DNA of 64,000 nucleotides from Ottelia alismoides (GCA_037367405.1 JAZKJV010006941.1:1426001-1490000), one strand, 5' to 3'; shown: positions 1 to 12,436, counted from the stretch's first letter. Notes: generated by a model not told the origin, from the sequence alone. Made by a program: numbers and translations.

Positions 1-1370
1 GATGGCTCAATATGATGATTCTCTAATCGAGATGACATGCTGGCATGAAAGAGGGTCAAACGATGTACAAAAGTCAAGAAGGAATTGATCCAAGAAGGTG
101 AAAGGGTTAGCGGGAAAAATTTGAGTAAGTTAGTGGTCTAGGCTTGTCAGATGTAAATCTAGGGAGGAGCGGGGAGTTGATCGAGGTTTACTCTGACCGC
201 GCCCCCATTGGTCCTCGCAAGACGAAAGAAGATAAACTTGAAATTAAAACCTTTTTAATTCAAAATAAAATAATAAATAATTTTATTAATTTTAGATAAA
301 AACTTGAAAAATATTTATTATTTTATGTAGTATTTTGATATGATTTTTATTTATTTTTGCAAGTGAATTTCTTATAAGTTACTTTTCATAAGTATAAATA
401 AAGGTATATTTTCCTATATAGTATGTGTTGTATTTTTATTTTCTATTTTAAATTTATGATTTTATATACATAATTTATATATTTACAACTTATTTAAATA
501 CACTTAAATATATTTTTATTGTATTTCTCTGAAGTTGTTTGTATATTTAAATAAATATGTATATTTATTATATAGGTATAAGTATGAATAATTCATCTAT
601 GTATTTTGGATACCTATTTATTTTATTGTATTTTAATGGTTTTATTTTATTTTAGTTATGTACAAGTGTTATAAATAATATTTATAAAATTATAAAAACA
701 TAAAAGAATGAAAAATATAAAGAATAAATATAATGATTATAATATATATGTATATTATACAATATAGGTCCAAACCTAACTTTTGCATCTTAACTCTAAA
801 TTGAATGAAATTACCTTCATTAAATAGCTTATTAAAATTTATATACAATTAAAATGAGTTTTTTCAATTTTGATTAAAATATGTAGGAGACATATGTCTG
901 TGAAGTTTGGATTTTGGCTTTTTATTTTGAATGTTTAGGGCACATTGTGCATTATTTTTGCATGAAATAAATTTCGTATTTTTCTTTGTATTTTTATCTA
1001 CAACTATCATGTAAAAATTTTATTGAGTTGATGTATAAATAATATAAAATAAATTAGGTCCCAAAATAGACTTGTTCGGAAATTTCAAATTAGGGTTTTA
1101 TTATATTTTTTGCCCTTATCTCCCCCTACTTTATTCCTTGTCGACCCAATCATCATGATGCATAGGTCTCGAGATTTAGGGTCATTCAATACCTATGGTA
1201 TTTCATTTCCTTTTCTTTTCATTGTTCTCTTATCTTGGCTTTAAATATAGTATTTTATACAATATTTACAATGTAAATAAGAGAGGTTATTTTATGCAAG
1301 ATAATGCTATATACATGCAATTAGATAGGGTTTAGAGGCCAACATGAAGTGATGAAATGGAGATTCGTCA
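1..1370 (-). mobile_element. E0: 3' LTR of an outer Athila-like element, cut by the window edge
   Basis: Read on the minus strand, this LTR begins at 1370 with TGACGAATCTCCATTTCATC, a variant of the TGATGAATC start of the E1, E3 and solo LTRs. It shares the block around 1115-1150 (reverse complement of GTCGACAAGGAATAAAGTAG) with those LTRs. Immediately to its right is the reverse complement of a polypurine tract, so this is the 3' LTR of a minus-strand element. About 1.1 kb is very AT-rich. Near 175-215 the sequence turns GC-rich and resembles the solo LTR at 18340-18400. The rest of the LTR lies left of the window. Confidence 0.75.
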
Positions 1371-1385
1371 CCTCCTATACTTGCC
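1371..1385 (-). promoter_or_regulatory. Polypurine tract of E0
   Basis: The plus strand reads CCTCCTATACTTGCC directly after the LTR edge, the reverse complement of GGCAAGTATAGGAGG. It matches the tract at 42972-42987 in front of the E3 3' LTR, and the neighbouring TTTGCTAGTCCCTAG is shared as well. This tract would prime plus-strand DNA synthesis. One purine has changed relative to E3. Confidence 0.75.
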
Positions 1386-3990
1386 TTTGCTAGTCCCTAG
1401 AAAACACTTATGTCTATAAGTGTGGAAAAATAAAAGTAAGGAAAAGAAATAAATTGGATTGATTTTAACTCTTACATATGTCTTCATAAAATCAAAGTTT
1501 GGAGTTCAGTAGGACCTTTGGAATTTAGGTGTGATCGGAACCTTATTGGGAGTCGGACTTGAAAAACAACAACCTCTAAGACCCACAAAACTCTGTCCAA
1601 GTCTCCTCAGAAGCCAGATCAGAACAAGTCAATGTCATACGCAGTCCCTTATGACTATGAGTCTATCTTGAATAGTGTCAGTGATATGTAGCTCCTCTTG
1701 GATGAAGCGGTAAAATTCAATCTTCTTCAACATAGTGATCCTAATTCCCCAATCCAATAACTCTTTCCTCAAGAAGCGGGGTATTCCCTTTTAAGTTCAA
1801 GTGCCACCGACTTAAAAAGAGGAGGTGGAGAAGAGAATGGAAAGTAGCCAGTGTAGCTACCTATCCTAGGATGCTTGACCAATGTAGCCAAGTCCTGCAG
1901 GCCCACATACATGCTTGACTTTGAAGCTCAAGCTTGCTTATTGACTATATACATTCCTTGATGGGAATTGATTTTTCTTTGATTTTTTCCTATCTAATTT
2001 TTTTGGAGTTTTTTTTATTTTGCATTTTTAATACAATATATGCCATCATTTACATAAGACTTTTTCCTCTTGGACCAATAGCCTATCCCTCTTTTGAAGC
2101 ATTATTGCAACACATGACATTTTTTTCTTTAGACCTCATGGCTACGAGATCGGGTTGGGGCACAACGGCCACAGAATCATGACTTCGTATGTGTCCATTC
2201 GATTGTATCTCATGCCATCAAATGGAGCCCTCTATCACTTCAACTGAGTTGAGTAAATTGTAAAGTGCATGTGTGCAAGTTAGGTCACTATCGACAAGAG
2301 CTGTGCATATATTTTGAAATATTCTACTTAGGCAGTCAAGATGACACTAAACCAAGTCTTGTGGTCTCAGAGAATTAAGTCTAGTAGACATGAAGCAGAT
2401 CAATTTCAGTTCCTATAAGGTTCCCGTGATTAAGTAGATTTAGGTCCAACCAAGCTCTAATCTTCGGATTTTATTTAGACTAGTTCAATTAATATTATCA
2501 ATCCGAAAAATGCAAATGCTATGTATAACTCAAGGAAATATTTTTATGATGTAAATTTCTGATTTTGAACTTTTTGTGGATTTTTGAAAAAAGTTTTGCA
2601 CATTTTTATGTAACTTTTTATGGGTTTTGATTTTTGCATTTTTAGGGATTTTTGACTAAAGTTGGTGAAAATAACATGTACACTTATTTACATGCGAGTG
2701 CTTCTGTATTTACAAGAGTTAGTGTGTACTTTACACAAGGATTTTACGAGTTTAGTGAGTATTTACAAGGTTTATATATACAAGCTTTGTACACTTTTTA
2801 AGAATTTTTATTTAGGTTGCTATTTCCACAAGGTTCTCAAAACATTTGAAAATAATTTTGTAAACATTTTGAAAACTTATTTTTGCAAATAATTTTGAAA
2901 AATAATTTTTACAAAATTTACAAATTTTGAAAACCATTTTGCATAGATTTTTCAAACAACATGTGTAGATTTTTCAAAGTATTTTTGTAACCATTTTCCA
3001 AATCACTTGCAAATAGATTTTCAAAATATTTTATTCAAGCAAAGAAAATATTTTTTTACAAACAACACATTTTTACAAAGGTTTGAAAATATTTTGCAAA
3101 AAGTTTTCCAAACAATGTTTGAAAGATTTTTCAAATATTTTCCATCCATTTTCAAATCATTTTGTAAAATATTTTTAACCTGATTTATTAATCAGTATAT
3201 ACAATGAATTTAAAGAATTTTTGTACATGTTTATACATGTTTTATTATTTATAAAGAATTAATTGTATTTTAGCCATTTTATATAAAAATACAAAAGTAC
3301 GAGTTATGGCTAAAGTATATACAATGTATGTACGACCCCCATACTTAGCTTGAGCTATGTCCTCATAGATCAGAGAGAAAAGACGAAGAAATAACTCGTA
3401 CTGAGTATATAATAACCTATACTACAATGAAGAAAGAATCAAAGAATGAGAAGTTGACTGCACCCCCCCCCCCAATACTTAGGATGAAATAATCCAAGTT
3501 ATAGCAAACTGTACACAAGGCAGGAGGGGTCAAGGGTGGGAATAAACAAATCAACAACTCAGTCTATATCCCTTGTACTTAGCGTAAAATACCCTAATTA
3601 TATACAAGAATATCAACAAGAGAGTAGACAAGTGAGGGGATCAAGAAACTGATAAAAAGAAAAAATATGTTGGGGGAATGTACGCATCGCTCCCCCTATA
3701 CTTTGGGTAAAATATCCCTTTGTATAGGCAACAATGAGAGTGATGAAACAGAACTAAGCAATAACAACTCGATCTACACCCCCTATATTTAGGACAAAGT
3801 ATGTCAAGGTTCATGATAGTATCTGTCAGATGAATGTTGTACTCTTGCCATCGTCTCATTGTAATCAAGTGGGTGTATTCCACCGAGAGAAGGGAATCGA
3901 AAACTAAACCATGCTCAAGTGGTTCATAAGAATTCATCAACTTGGAAGAATGGAGTGAGTGATCAAAGTCGGCAAAATCAAACATGGAGA
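1386..3990 (-). other. E0 3' UTR (no gene)
   Basis: This stretch is the reverse-complement counterpart of the E3 3' UTR (about 40700-42987). Shared landmarks include the GAAGCGGGGTATTCCC block near 1775, the TAGGCAGTCAAGA block near 2330 and the AT-rich TTTGAAAA/TTTGCAAA field at 2570-3180. No credible coding region is present. The short open frames at 1934-2182 and 2662-2892 lie in this low-complexity sequence and have no recognisable domain. Confidence 0.65.
3330..3810 (-). repeat. Decayed cluster of polypurine-tipped hairpins, E0
   Basis: Five pyrimidine-rich cassettes of the form CCCCC(T)ATACTTAG followed by a degenerate inverted copy occur near 3336, 3462, 3570, 3700 and 3777. They match the better-preserved hairpins of E3 (40700-41060) and E2 (47590-47951) in order and orientation. 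Here the arms carry several mismatches. The first has become a run of C residues at about 3463-3475. Confidence 0.65.
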
Positions 3991-4873
3991 CAGATGGAGC
4001 AACGATGAAATCCTCTATGTCAATTACAGTCTCATAAAATATGAAAAGTAAAGATCAGGAAACTCCCTAAGCAACTGGGCATCTGATGGACATATAGTCA
4101 GAAGGTCAGGAAATCATCGAATGCCTAAAAACATGACTCATCCTCGTGAGAGTCGTCAAGGAGAGTAGACTCAAAGGAGTCACGGAAATCAAACAACTTG
4201 GTCTCTACAACAGACAGGTCGTCTACACAGTTAGTAGGTGAGATCGAGTACCTAGAAATTGTCGCATCCACCCGCAGAAAATCATCGGGGTGTAATGCAA
4301 GCTGATCAATGGAACATGAGGTCGTGCTGGTATCTAACTCTCATCCTCGAAGAAATGATTACACTCATCGATCGAGAGGATGTAAGATTGCTAGTAGGGG
4401 TCAACAAGATGGGGCATGTGAAAATGTGGGTCCTCACCATGCAATATCCACTGGAATGGCTCATGATATATAAAATTTACGATGTACTCTATGTGGATCT
4501 GGAAGTCAGGAGGAGGACAATGGATCGACTGGTAAAAGGGATGACACAATGCGGGTTCCGACTCCATCTCCTGATGTACCGTCAACGATGGTACAACATG
4601 CTACTAAAACAAGACGTGCATAACTGACTCAAGGGTCGGTATGGGAAATTGGAAACACATTACATTAGTATCAACCTCCAAAATTTGTATTGTCTCAGAG
4701 ATTATATCATCAATCTGGTGTGTAATCGAAGAAACCTCAATAATAACATCACACAATCCAAAATCTAGAAGCACACTCATTCACACAAATCATCGTTATC
4801 CTCAGAGTGGTCCTTATCATATTGCACAACATGCTTAGGGATAGGAGAAGGTGAAAGACATATGAGACAAGAG
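3991..4873. other. Unassigned segment of E0
   Basis: This follows the hairpin cluster where E2 and E3 would show the integrase C-terminus, but I see no integrase residues on either strand. The longest open frame (4259-4627, plus) has no recognisable domain. The minus-strand reading has scattered acidic runs and many stops, which could be a strongly decayed coding spacer. It ends where E1 is inserted. I cannot name it. Confidence 0.3.
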
Positions 4874-6016
4874 TGATGAATCTATGTTTCATCATCTTTA
4901 TTCTATCATTTTGCCCTTAAAAGCCCTAGTAAACGTGTGTAAATACTGTTAATTTGTGCATTTTATCATCCATGCATTTGTGTGTAAAATACTGTACAAA
5001 ATACTGTTTTTAAAGCCAAAATAATAGAATAAAGAAAAGAAAAGAAAAATGATAAAATATTGTAAATATTTTATGACCCAAAACCCCGAGACCTAGGCAT
5101 CTCGATGATTAGGTCGACAAGGAATAAAGTAGGGGGAGATAAGGGCCAAAAATACAATAGGAATACCTTTTATTTAATTCATTCTTTATTCATTTTGGGA
5201 ACTATTTTTGGTTTCACTTTTTAAACCTCAAATAGAGAAACTTTGTACATAAAGTTGTAGATAATTAAATATAGAAAAATACAAAATTGATTCCATACAA
5301 AAGTAATGTATAGATAAAAAGATATGACCTGAATAAGATTCCAGAATCCCAACTTCCCAGACCTGTATCTCTCAAATAAAAACTCGAAACACGTCAAAAT
5401 CACTTCAATTTATATAATTTTCAATAAGCTATTTAATGAAGCTGGTTTCGTATTTTGCAGAGCTACGGTTTAAAAGTTGAGTTTTGGACCCCTATTGTAT
5501 ACTTGTACAGATTAAAATATTCATTTTATTCATTATTTTTATACTTTTATATTTTTATAATTTTGTAAATACTATTTATAATATATATGTACATTAAAAC
5601 TGGAATAAAAACATAAAGAAAATATAAAAATAAAATACCTGTATAAAATACATAGATGAATTACATGTACTTAGACCTATATAAATAATACATCTATTTA
5701 TTTAATTATACATAACACTTCAAAAAATAAAACAAAAATATATTTAAGTGTATAAAAATATTTTATAAATTTATAAAACAATAAAAAAATAATTAAAATT
5801 AAATACATAAAATAAAAATAAATTAATAAAATATATAGGTTTGTGTACCTATGTAGGCTATAAAAGGTAACTTGTATTTTTATACCTCATAAAAATAAAT
5901 AAAAATCATAATAAAATAATTCATAAAATAATAAACATTTTTTATTCATAACTAAAAATTAATAAATTCATTTTTTATTTTTATTTGAATTTACAATTCT
6001 TTTTCCAGAGGTTTTT

Positions 6017-6044
6017 CCTGGTTGGTCCACGTGGACCAACCAGG
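6017..6044. promoter_or_regulatory. 28-bp perfect palindrome centred on CACGTG, E1 LTR
   Basis: The arms CCTGGTTGGTCCAC and GTGGACCAACCAGG are exact reverse complements with no loop. The centre is CACGTG, the G-box core bound by plant bZIP and bHLH factors. The same palindrome is intact in both E3 LTRs. It lies about 240 bp before a TATA-like box, so a promoter role is a reasonable inference. Confidence 0.7.
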
Positions 6045-6051
6045 AGGTTCT

Positions 6052-6076
6052 GACAGTTGACCTCCGGTCAACTGTC
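6052..6076. promoter_or_regulatory. Inverted TTGACC pair, E1 LTR
   Basis: Eleven-base arms GACAGTTGACC and GGTCAACTGTC flank a 3-base loop. TTGACC is the W-box core recognised by WRKY factors. Paired TTGAC inverted repeats recur at matching places in the E2, E3 and solo LTRs, even where the surrounding bases differ. Confidence 0.6.
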
Positions 6077-6287
6077 TGACCCCCCTCTGTTTACTTGTCA
6101 TTATTGTCAAACCTCGTTTTTGCTCCGATTCACGGATTTTTTGAGGCTTGTGCTTTCACCAAATGACTCCGCTCCCTTCTTGACTTTTAATCCCCAATAA
6201 TCAAGGATTCACGCCAGCATCTCTCCTTGGGGAGTGGATCGCTGCGTCGCCTCTGCCACCTCGTTCTTTTCATCGCCTCGTCAACGG

Positions 6288-6293
6288 TATAAA
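6288..6293 (+). promoter_or_regulatory. Candidate TATA box, E1 LTR
   Basis: TATAAA lies about 240 bp after the palindrome and about 190 bp before the intron-like donor at 6481. The solo LTR has TATAAATA in a similar position, and E3 has ATATAACC. The transcription start is not determined. Confidence 0.45.
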
Positions 6294-6480
6294 CTGACCC
6301 CCTACCTTCCTTTGATTCTTAATCACTCTTCCGTCGTTCGTTATTTGACCTAGGATTCTAGATACCTCCCTGGTGACAGCATGAGTGGTTTGCACCTGTT
6401 GTAGGAGTCGAAGGCGTCGAATTGAGGTAGATCCACCTCGGCGGAGATACACCACCACGCTCTCCGTCAGCGCATCTTGG

Positions 6481-6715
6481 GTGAGCGTTTTTCCATTTTT
6501 TCATTTCTTTTGCACTTTTTAGGATCTCAGTAGTTAGGTTTAGCTAAAGAAGGCATCGATCTGATCTGAATCATCATAAAATTACCTTAATCACGTGCGG
6601 TCGGAGCTCGAGTTCTTTCCAGCTGTAACTGACCACCCCTCGCTTTTCCGCACCCGTTCCATCCTCCCACGGAGTCGAGGCATTTTGCCCCTGACTTCTT
6701 GACCATTTGTTGCAG
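6481..6715 (+). other. Putative LTR intron, E1
   Basis: A GTGAGCG donor at 6481 and a pyrimidine-containing TTTGTTGCAG acceptor ending at 6715 delimit 235 nt. The acceptor region (TTTTGCCCCTGACTTCTTG) is homologous to the E3 acceptor region near 29940-29968. The exon side of the donor has lost its AG (TTGG), which suggests decay. Splicing is inferred, not shown. Confidence 0.45.
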
Positions 6716-8664
6716 TTACCCATAGCAATACACATGCCTGGGGCGATTCTGATCTTCGCCGGAGGTACCTGGGACCCCCCCCTCTCCGACGTCGCAGGGG
6801 AGCTCCGGTGGCCGCTGCCGCCTTTTGACGCCCCCAGCATCGAGAGTGGACCTGCAGGATTCGTCGCGAATCATCAGGGGAGCTCCAGGTGCCCAGGAGC
6901 TTGAGCTTTGGTCGATCCAAGCTCGCCAAGCTTGAGTTCTTGGCGTGTTCTTGCAGACAGCCCCAGCACTATCGGATCTTCCCCGTCCTCTAGATCTCGC
7001 CACCACCGTTGGATCGCCCCCACTGCCCACCATTCGATATTCAGGTGCGATCTAATCGTGGCCGTCGAGACGAAGCGTCATCGGGCCCTGTCGTCATGAC
7101 ATGTGTCAAGTGAAGAATCATCTACCGTCCGATCGACTTTGCTGGGTATTTTGCAGAATTAGCTCAGCCATTTTTGTTATTTATTTATTAGCATATAAAC
7201 TTTCCTTAGACGCTTTAATATTTTTGTAATATATGCATTCTACCCCTCGCACTTTTGGTTATTGCATCTAGGTCCCTGTCCACGTCACCTCACGTGACCC
7301 ATGCATGTGGGGTGGTGGACATTTTGCAAGCAATCCCCTACAGGTTTTGCTATTTCATTTTAGTCCAGGAAAAGTTTTGTTAAGTGTATTAATTTTGGTG
7401 AATTTGCAATTAAGCCCCCAGGTTTTGAGTATTTGCAGACAAGTCCTCACAAGTCACGTGCCTTGCGCACGCGACTTTGGAATTTTTTCACTTATACCCC
7501 TATGGATCTTGGAATTTGTATTTAGCCCAGAATTATTTTTATTACGTTATATATTTTGTGGGAAAAATGCATGTAACCCCTTGGAATTCTGGATATTTAC
7601 AAAAATACCCCTGCTAGTGTTGATTTTTCTCTTTGTTGTTTGCATTTATTTCTTGCATCTATAAAATCGAAAAAATTCCCAAAAAATACCATAGCTTCCC
7701 TTTTGTTTCTCTTTCATGCCATATTTTTATTTTGCATTTTTATCGTATTTTAATATTTTAAAAATTCAAAAACATGCATTTTCATCTCTGTTCGCATTAG
7801 AAAATATATAAAAATTATCAAAACTCCTTGAAAAATTCCAAAAAAAATTATTCTATTTTTTAGTGTGTTTTAACTTCAATCCAAAAACTACTAAAAAATT
7901 CAAATTAAAAATAGCAAAATCCTTGAAACTTCAGAAAAATATTAAAAATTACAGAAAGTCCTAAAAATCTAATTTTTGTCTCTGAATTTTCTCTATCTTA
8001 TTATCTTTAATTTAAAATTAGTTTGAGGTATTTTGGACACTGCTTGATATTTTTAATCCTCATTTAGTTTCAATCTTTTATTTTATTCACTTTTTCAGTA
8101 TTGTTGTCTTTAAAAATACCAAAAAAATAAGAAATATCTAAAAAAATCATAAAACATTAGGAAAGTATAAAAAGCCCAAAAAGATTTCATTTCTTGAATT
8201 TTGCTTATTTTTACATATTTTTATAAATACATTATCTCTTTCTTTTCTTATTATATATATATATATTCTATTTTATAAATTAAAAAAATATAAAATATAA
8301 AAATAAAAATATAAAATCAGAAATTAAAAATCAAAATACAAAAATATAAATTAAAAATAAAATTAAAAAATATAAAATAAAAAACTCACAAAAAATTCAA
8401 ATTGGCTAAGTGATTCACAAGACATAGGGTGCTTGACTTTTGTTAGCCTGCTTCACTCCTTTGCTTCCTGCGTTCGACCCCTACTTAGTTGCCATTACAC
8501 ATTCTTAGTAGGGTATAATCAATTTTAATCCTTAATCTTAATTACTTGATTATCTGTGTAGGTTAATTGTTGATAAATGAGAAGGTTTGAGTAGTCGCCT
8601 CAGCGACAGTGAGCCTGAATTGCCAGGCCATTATTTAGCGACTCTCGTCTCTTCTTTTTTCAAT

Positions 8665-8682
8665 TGGCATCGTTGCCAGGGA
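8665..8682 (+). promoter_or_regulatory. Primer binding site of E1, tRNA-Asp type, mutated
   Basis: TGGCATCGTTGCCAGGGA starts two bases after the LTR. It matches the intact E3 site TGGCGCCGTTGCCGGGGA except for three changes, including losses of CpG. The intact form is complementary to the 3' end of plant tRNA-Asp. Confidence 0.8.
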
Positions 8683-9427
8683 GCATCGACTTGTGGAGTA
8701 GACCTCTGTCTTTTTATAGCTTAGCCATTTTTGATTTTCTGTTTCTATTGCATAATTGATTGTGAACTGTCTGATATCTTTTCTTGTTTTCTTGCGAGGG
8801 ACCACTGACCGAGGAGGATCGCCTAAGTGATCCTACGCATCCTTGGGAAGCGGAGCCAGCTATTCTACCCCAGCCGACAGGGGGAGAGCAGGAGGAGCTT
8901 GAGAGAGAGGATAGTTAGCCTTTTTTATTTTTCGTGAGAGAAAGACTATTGAGTATTAATTTGTAATAATACATGTACCCTGGACTTTGGACATTCGGGC
9001 CCATTTTCCAGGTGTTTGTTCACTTGGGGGCTCACCACCGTTTTATCGTGTTTTCATCGTATTTTTTTATTTTGTTTTCCGGTTTTGTTTTCTTTCTTTT
9101 GTGGAATGAGCCCTTAGTCTTTAGGCATGCTTAATCGTGTAATCTAATGCCAAACACTTAATAACCTTTGCATGCACCTATAGTCTTGACGTTTGGACTT
9201 AGAAATAATTAATTCCTATAGTACTTAGTCTCGAAGCTGCGTGCCACTAGATGTCGTATATAGCGTTGGCAGGATCCGTTGTGGCAGACACCGATCGGCA
9301 TCAGAGACCGGACTTAGGCTTCATTCTGAGTACTTAGCATTTGGTTCTTCACGTGTAACAATTGCATGCTTAGGACGATTTTCGTGTGCATATCATCATC
9401 TAAATTAGGTTTACAAATTCTTGTTTT

Positions 9428-9432
9428 GCATC
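9428..9432. repeat. Target-site duplication of E2, left copy (GCATC)
   Basis: GCATC directly abuts the E2 LTR start. The right copy, GCATC, is at 60022-60026. Removing E2 and one copy joins TTTTGCATC to CCGCATGGAGAGAG, which matches the uninterrupted E3 leader at about 32753-32772. Confidence 0.9.
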
Positions 9433-11450
9433 TGATGAACGCAAAATGACCACTCGGATAAAGGTGCTAAACGATCGTTACGACCCAAGCAATCAAGTGC
9501 GAACAATCAAGAAAAAATAGACCACCAAATAGATGAAATCAATCAAACACACGAAAGCGGTCCTGCTATTAATTTAACCTGGTATAGCGACCAGGGTCGA
9601 TCACAAGGAGCACGAATTGGCCTCGCGGCCTACGAAGTAGTCAAAAAGAAAGGAAAATGAAATAAAAAGGTATTTTTGGTGGTTTTTAAGTCTTTTTGTA
9701 TTTTTTTGGATTTTTAATGAATTAAGAAAATGATAAAAACAAGAAAACAAGACACTTCAACAATTTATTTAATGCACTAAAAGTCAACCAAAAATTCAAA
9801 CAAAAATATTTTTGTGTGTTTTATAATTTTTAGTGTTTTTGGTGAATTTTTGGGATTTTTCTGAGATTTATTTAATTTTCTAGAAATCAAAAAGTAACTA
9901 AAACAGTAGGTACTGTCCAGCCGAGCTAAAAGGCCTAGATAAAATATCTAAAGGCCCCAATTAGCTGGAAGGTAATTTTCCTGTAAATAAAATAAAAAAA
10001 GGAAAATTTAGGCACCTAATTTATTATTTTTGGGGTTTTTGTTTAATTATTAGAATTTTTATAAGTTTTTACGTGTTTTTCAATTTTTAGTGGTTTTCAG
10101 TAATGAAAAATAGCCAAAATTGTCTAGAAAATCAAACGCAACAAAATAGACAGTAGACAATTTTTTTTGTAATTTTTAGACACTATTTAATATTTTTTGT
10201 GATTTTAAAAGTTAGACAGTAGTAAAAATGGAGGTTTTTTAATTTTTAAAAATATCAAATGAAAACAAAAATGTCCTCAAAAATCCTCAAAAATTTTACA
10301 CTATGGTAAGAGCCATGTTTCCAATTTTCGTTGGACTTGGAGGTAATTTGCTATTTTATCCGAAAAGAAAGAAGGGGCACTGTGCACAGGGACCTATGTG
10401 CAAAAACCCAAAAGTCTGGGGGGTCTGGTGCAATTAACCCAGCAAAACACGTGCTACGCACGTGCCTGGGGCACTCAGGGACCCAAATGTAAGAAAAATA
10501 AGTTCCACGGGCTTTCTGGTAACAGGTACCAAAAGTCCAGGGACCTATTCGCAAAATACCCAAAAATATCCGCACATGCTCAAATGTATCACGCACAGGA
10601 GTATAAATGCAAATAATCAAAAACTTTCATTCATTAAGGAACAACCATAACTACAAGGGCATGTATTGCAAATACACCAGAAACTCACGTGTCGATGCAC
10701 GTGTCAGACCATACACAGGGGCATAAATGCAAACTAAACAGAGTACGGGGTCCTCTATGCAAATATCCCAAAAACTAAACAACTGCGCTAACTAATTACA
10801 AGACTAAATGTGAAATTAAATAAACAGAAGGGCCTAAGGGTAGTTTACCCTTTATTAATGGAGCGGCTGGATGGAGGCCACGTGGAGCATCTGACGGTTG
10901 GGAACAACGGGCGCTCCACAGCTGGGCTCCTCGAGCGAATCCGACGGCGGGGGTTCAACCACGTGGATGATCGAACGGTGTTGGGCGCAGGTGGCTAACC
11001 CTCGTGCATCGGACGGTCCAGATCTGTCCTCCTCAGATCAAACGGTGGTTGCTGCTCCTGAACGGACGGCCCAGATGCAAACTGGAGCTGGAGGTCTGAT
11101 CGGACGGCTGCTGAAGGTCGAGGAAGAACAAGTCGCCGGCGAAGTTCGTCGGCCTCGTGCGTGCGCTCCTAACCTCCTCGCGGGGCGCTGGTGATCGGAA
11201 AAGGTTTGGCGTGGCCCTCCGTGTCTGATGGGAGTCTCCGATGACCCGACCGAGCTCTAAGGAGCTCCGGTGAAGTCAGCTGAGCTGCGCCTCCTGGCTC
11301 GATGTCGAAGGACCTCAGATGGTCCTCTTTGAACCTGCAAAGCAGTCCAGGAAGCTCGCGGGTCGAGGGCAAACTGCCTCCACCAGGTTAGGCGGGTGAA
11401 GGTGGACTATGGAGCGATATGGGCGAGCTCCGGCGAGGGGGGTAGACGGT
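9433..11450 (-). mobile_element. E2 3' LTR, part 1 (U5 side)
   Basis: This copies 56364-58379 of the 5' LTR almost base for base. It stops at 11450, where E4 is inserted, and the rest resumes at 25623. The joined length is 3660 bp against 3658 bp for the partner. AT-rich sequence at 9650-10340 is followed by a field of repeated GGGACCT...TGCAAA phrases at 10370-10770 and a GC-rich stretch. Confidence 0.9.
11446..11450. repeat. Target-site duplication of E4, left copy (ACGGT)
   Basis: ACGGT precedes the E4 LTR, and ATGGT (25618-25622) follows the other end, with one C-to-T difference. The uninterrupted E2 5' LTR reads GTAGACGGTGGAGCTC at 58373-58388, which confirms the empty site. Confidence 0.85.
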
Positions 11451-12436
11451 TGACGAGCCGCAAAATCGGCCCTTTAATAATGTGTTTTTAGCACATGGAA
11501 TCATCATCGTAGTCGGGCCGATTCGGGTCGTCAAAACGATCACCTCATTAAGAGATATGCCATAACGAGTCGAAATGAGGTGATCGAAGATTAATTTTTT
11601 TACTTGGCAAGATACCAAGGTCGAACTCAGGGACACGAGCCTCTCTCGTATTAATCGGACTCAAGTGTGTTTAATCAAGTGTTGAAATAAAAGTATATAG
11701 GTCAAATCATGCAAAGACACATTACAAGACAATGCATTAAAATAAATATGCATTTTTTTAATCATTTTTATCGTGCAAGTAACTGCAATGCAATGCAATG
11801 GAGATATGCCCTAGATAGAAAATAATGAGCAAAAGTAAATACGAGTCAATTTCGAGTTCCTTAAAAAAAGCAGACGTGATGGATAATATTGAGAAAGGCA
11901 ACATATTGAGCTCAAATAGACACATCTCTATAAAATAATACATGACAAAATCATTGTGTCCAAAACAGTAATCAAGCATGCCATTAGAAAGAGCATCAAA
12001 CAAGCTTTAAAACGAAACTGAAATCATCTCAATCGGATAAACATAGCTCAAGATATTCAACAAATAATGCAGGGGCATAATTGAAAGAAAACATGAAAAG
12101 ATAACTACAAAAAGGTCCCTGGGAGGGACTAAAATGTAATAAAAATAAGGCGCGAGACCTTCCCTGTAATTTACCCAAAAGCGCGGGGACCTTTTTGCAA
12201 ATATGGAGAAGTTCGAGGGCTACTCCGCAAAATGCCCAGAAGGCACGCGCCAGGCACGCGCCTTCGAGGTTCGGAAGTCGGCTCGGAATCAGCGGAGGTT
12301 CGGACTAGCTTCGGCGTAGGCTCGGTTAGTACGAGGCTTGGCGCAGGCTCGTGGAGGCTCGGAGATAGCCAGACCTATAGGTCCGGATGGCAGGCTCGGT
12401 GAAGACGTGGCTCTGACACGTGGCTGCATCGGGTCT

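Larger units (their letters stand above)
4874..8662 (+). mobile_element. E1: 5' LTR
   Basis: The LTR starts TGATGAATCTATGTTTCATC and ends TTTTTTCA, then two bases and a primer binding site at 8665. Start and end match the E3 LTR (28112-31965) in layout: AT-rich front, GC-rich middle at about 6000-7130 and AT-rich tail. It is 3789 bp. No 3' partner is in the window because the element runs off the right end. Bases 4869-4873 (AAGAG) should be its left target-site copy, but the right copy is outside the window. Open frames at 6574-7033 are GC-rich shadows, not genes. Confidence 0.85.
8663..9432 (+). other. E1 leader, left part
   Basis: This untranslated sequence follows the PBS and matches the E3 leader (31966-32760), for example CGAGGGACC at 8796 and the GGGGGCTCACC block near 9025. 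It breaks off at 9432, where E2 is inserted, and resumes at 60027. No coding region is seen. Confidence 0.75.

Noticed and set aside
3463..3475. Run of C residues as a possible G-quadruplex element
   Set aside because: It is a single run at the place of a polypurine hairpin copy in the homologous clusters, so it is better explained as a decayed tract.
4259..4627. 122-codon plus-strand open frame in the E0 segment
   Set aside because: No domain, opposite to the element's orientation, and surrounded by decayed sequence. Kept only as part of the unassigned segment.
8240..8400. AT-rich simple repeats in LTR tails (also 20480-20700, 31560-31680) as possible origins or satellites
   Set aside because: No regular unit. 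They are the ordinary A/T-rich U5 ends shared by these LTRs.
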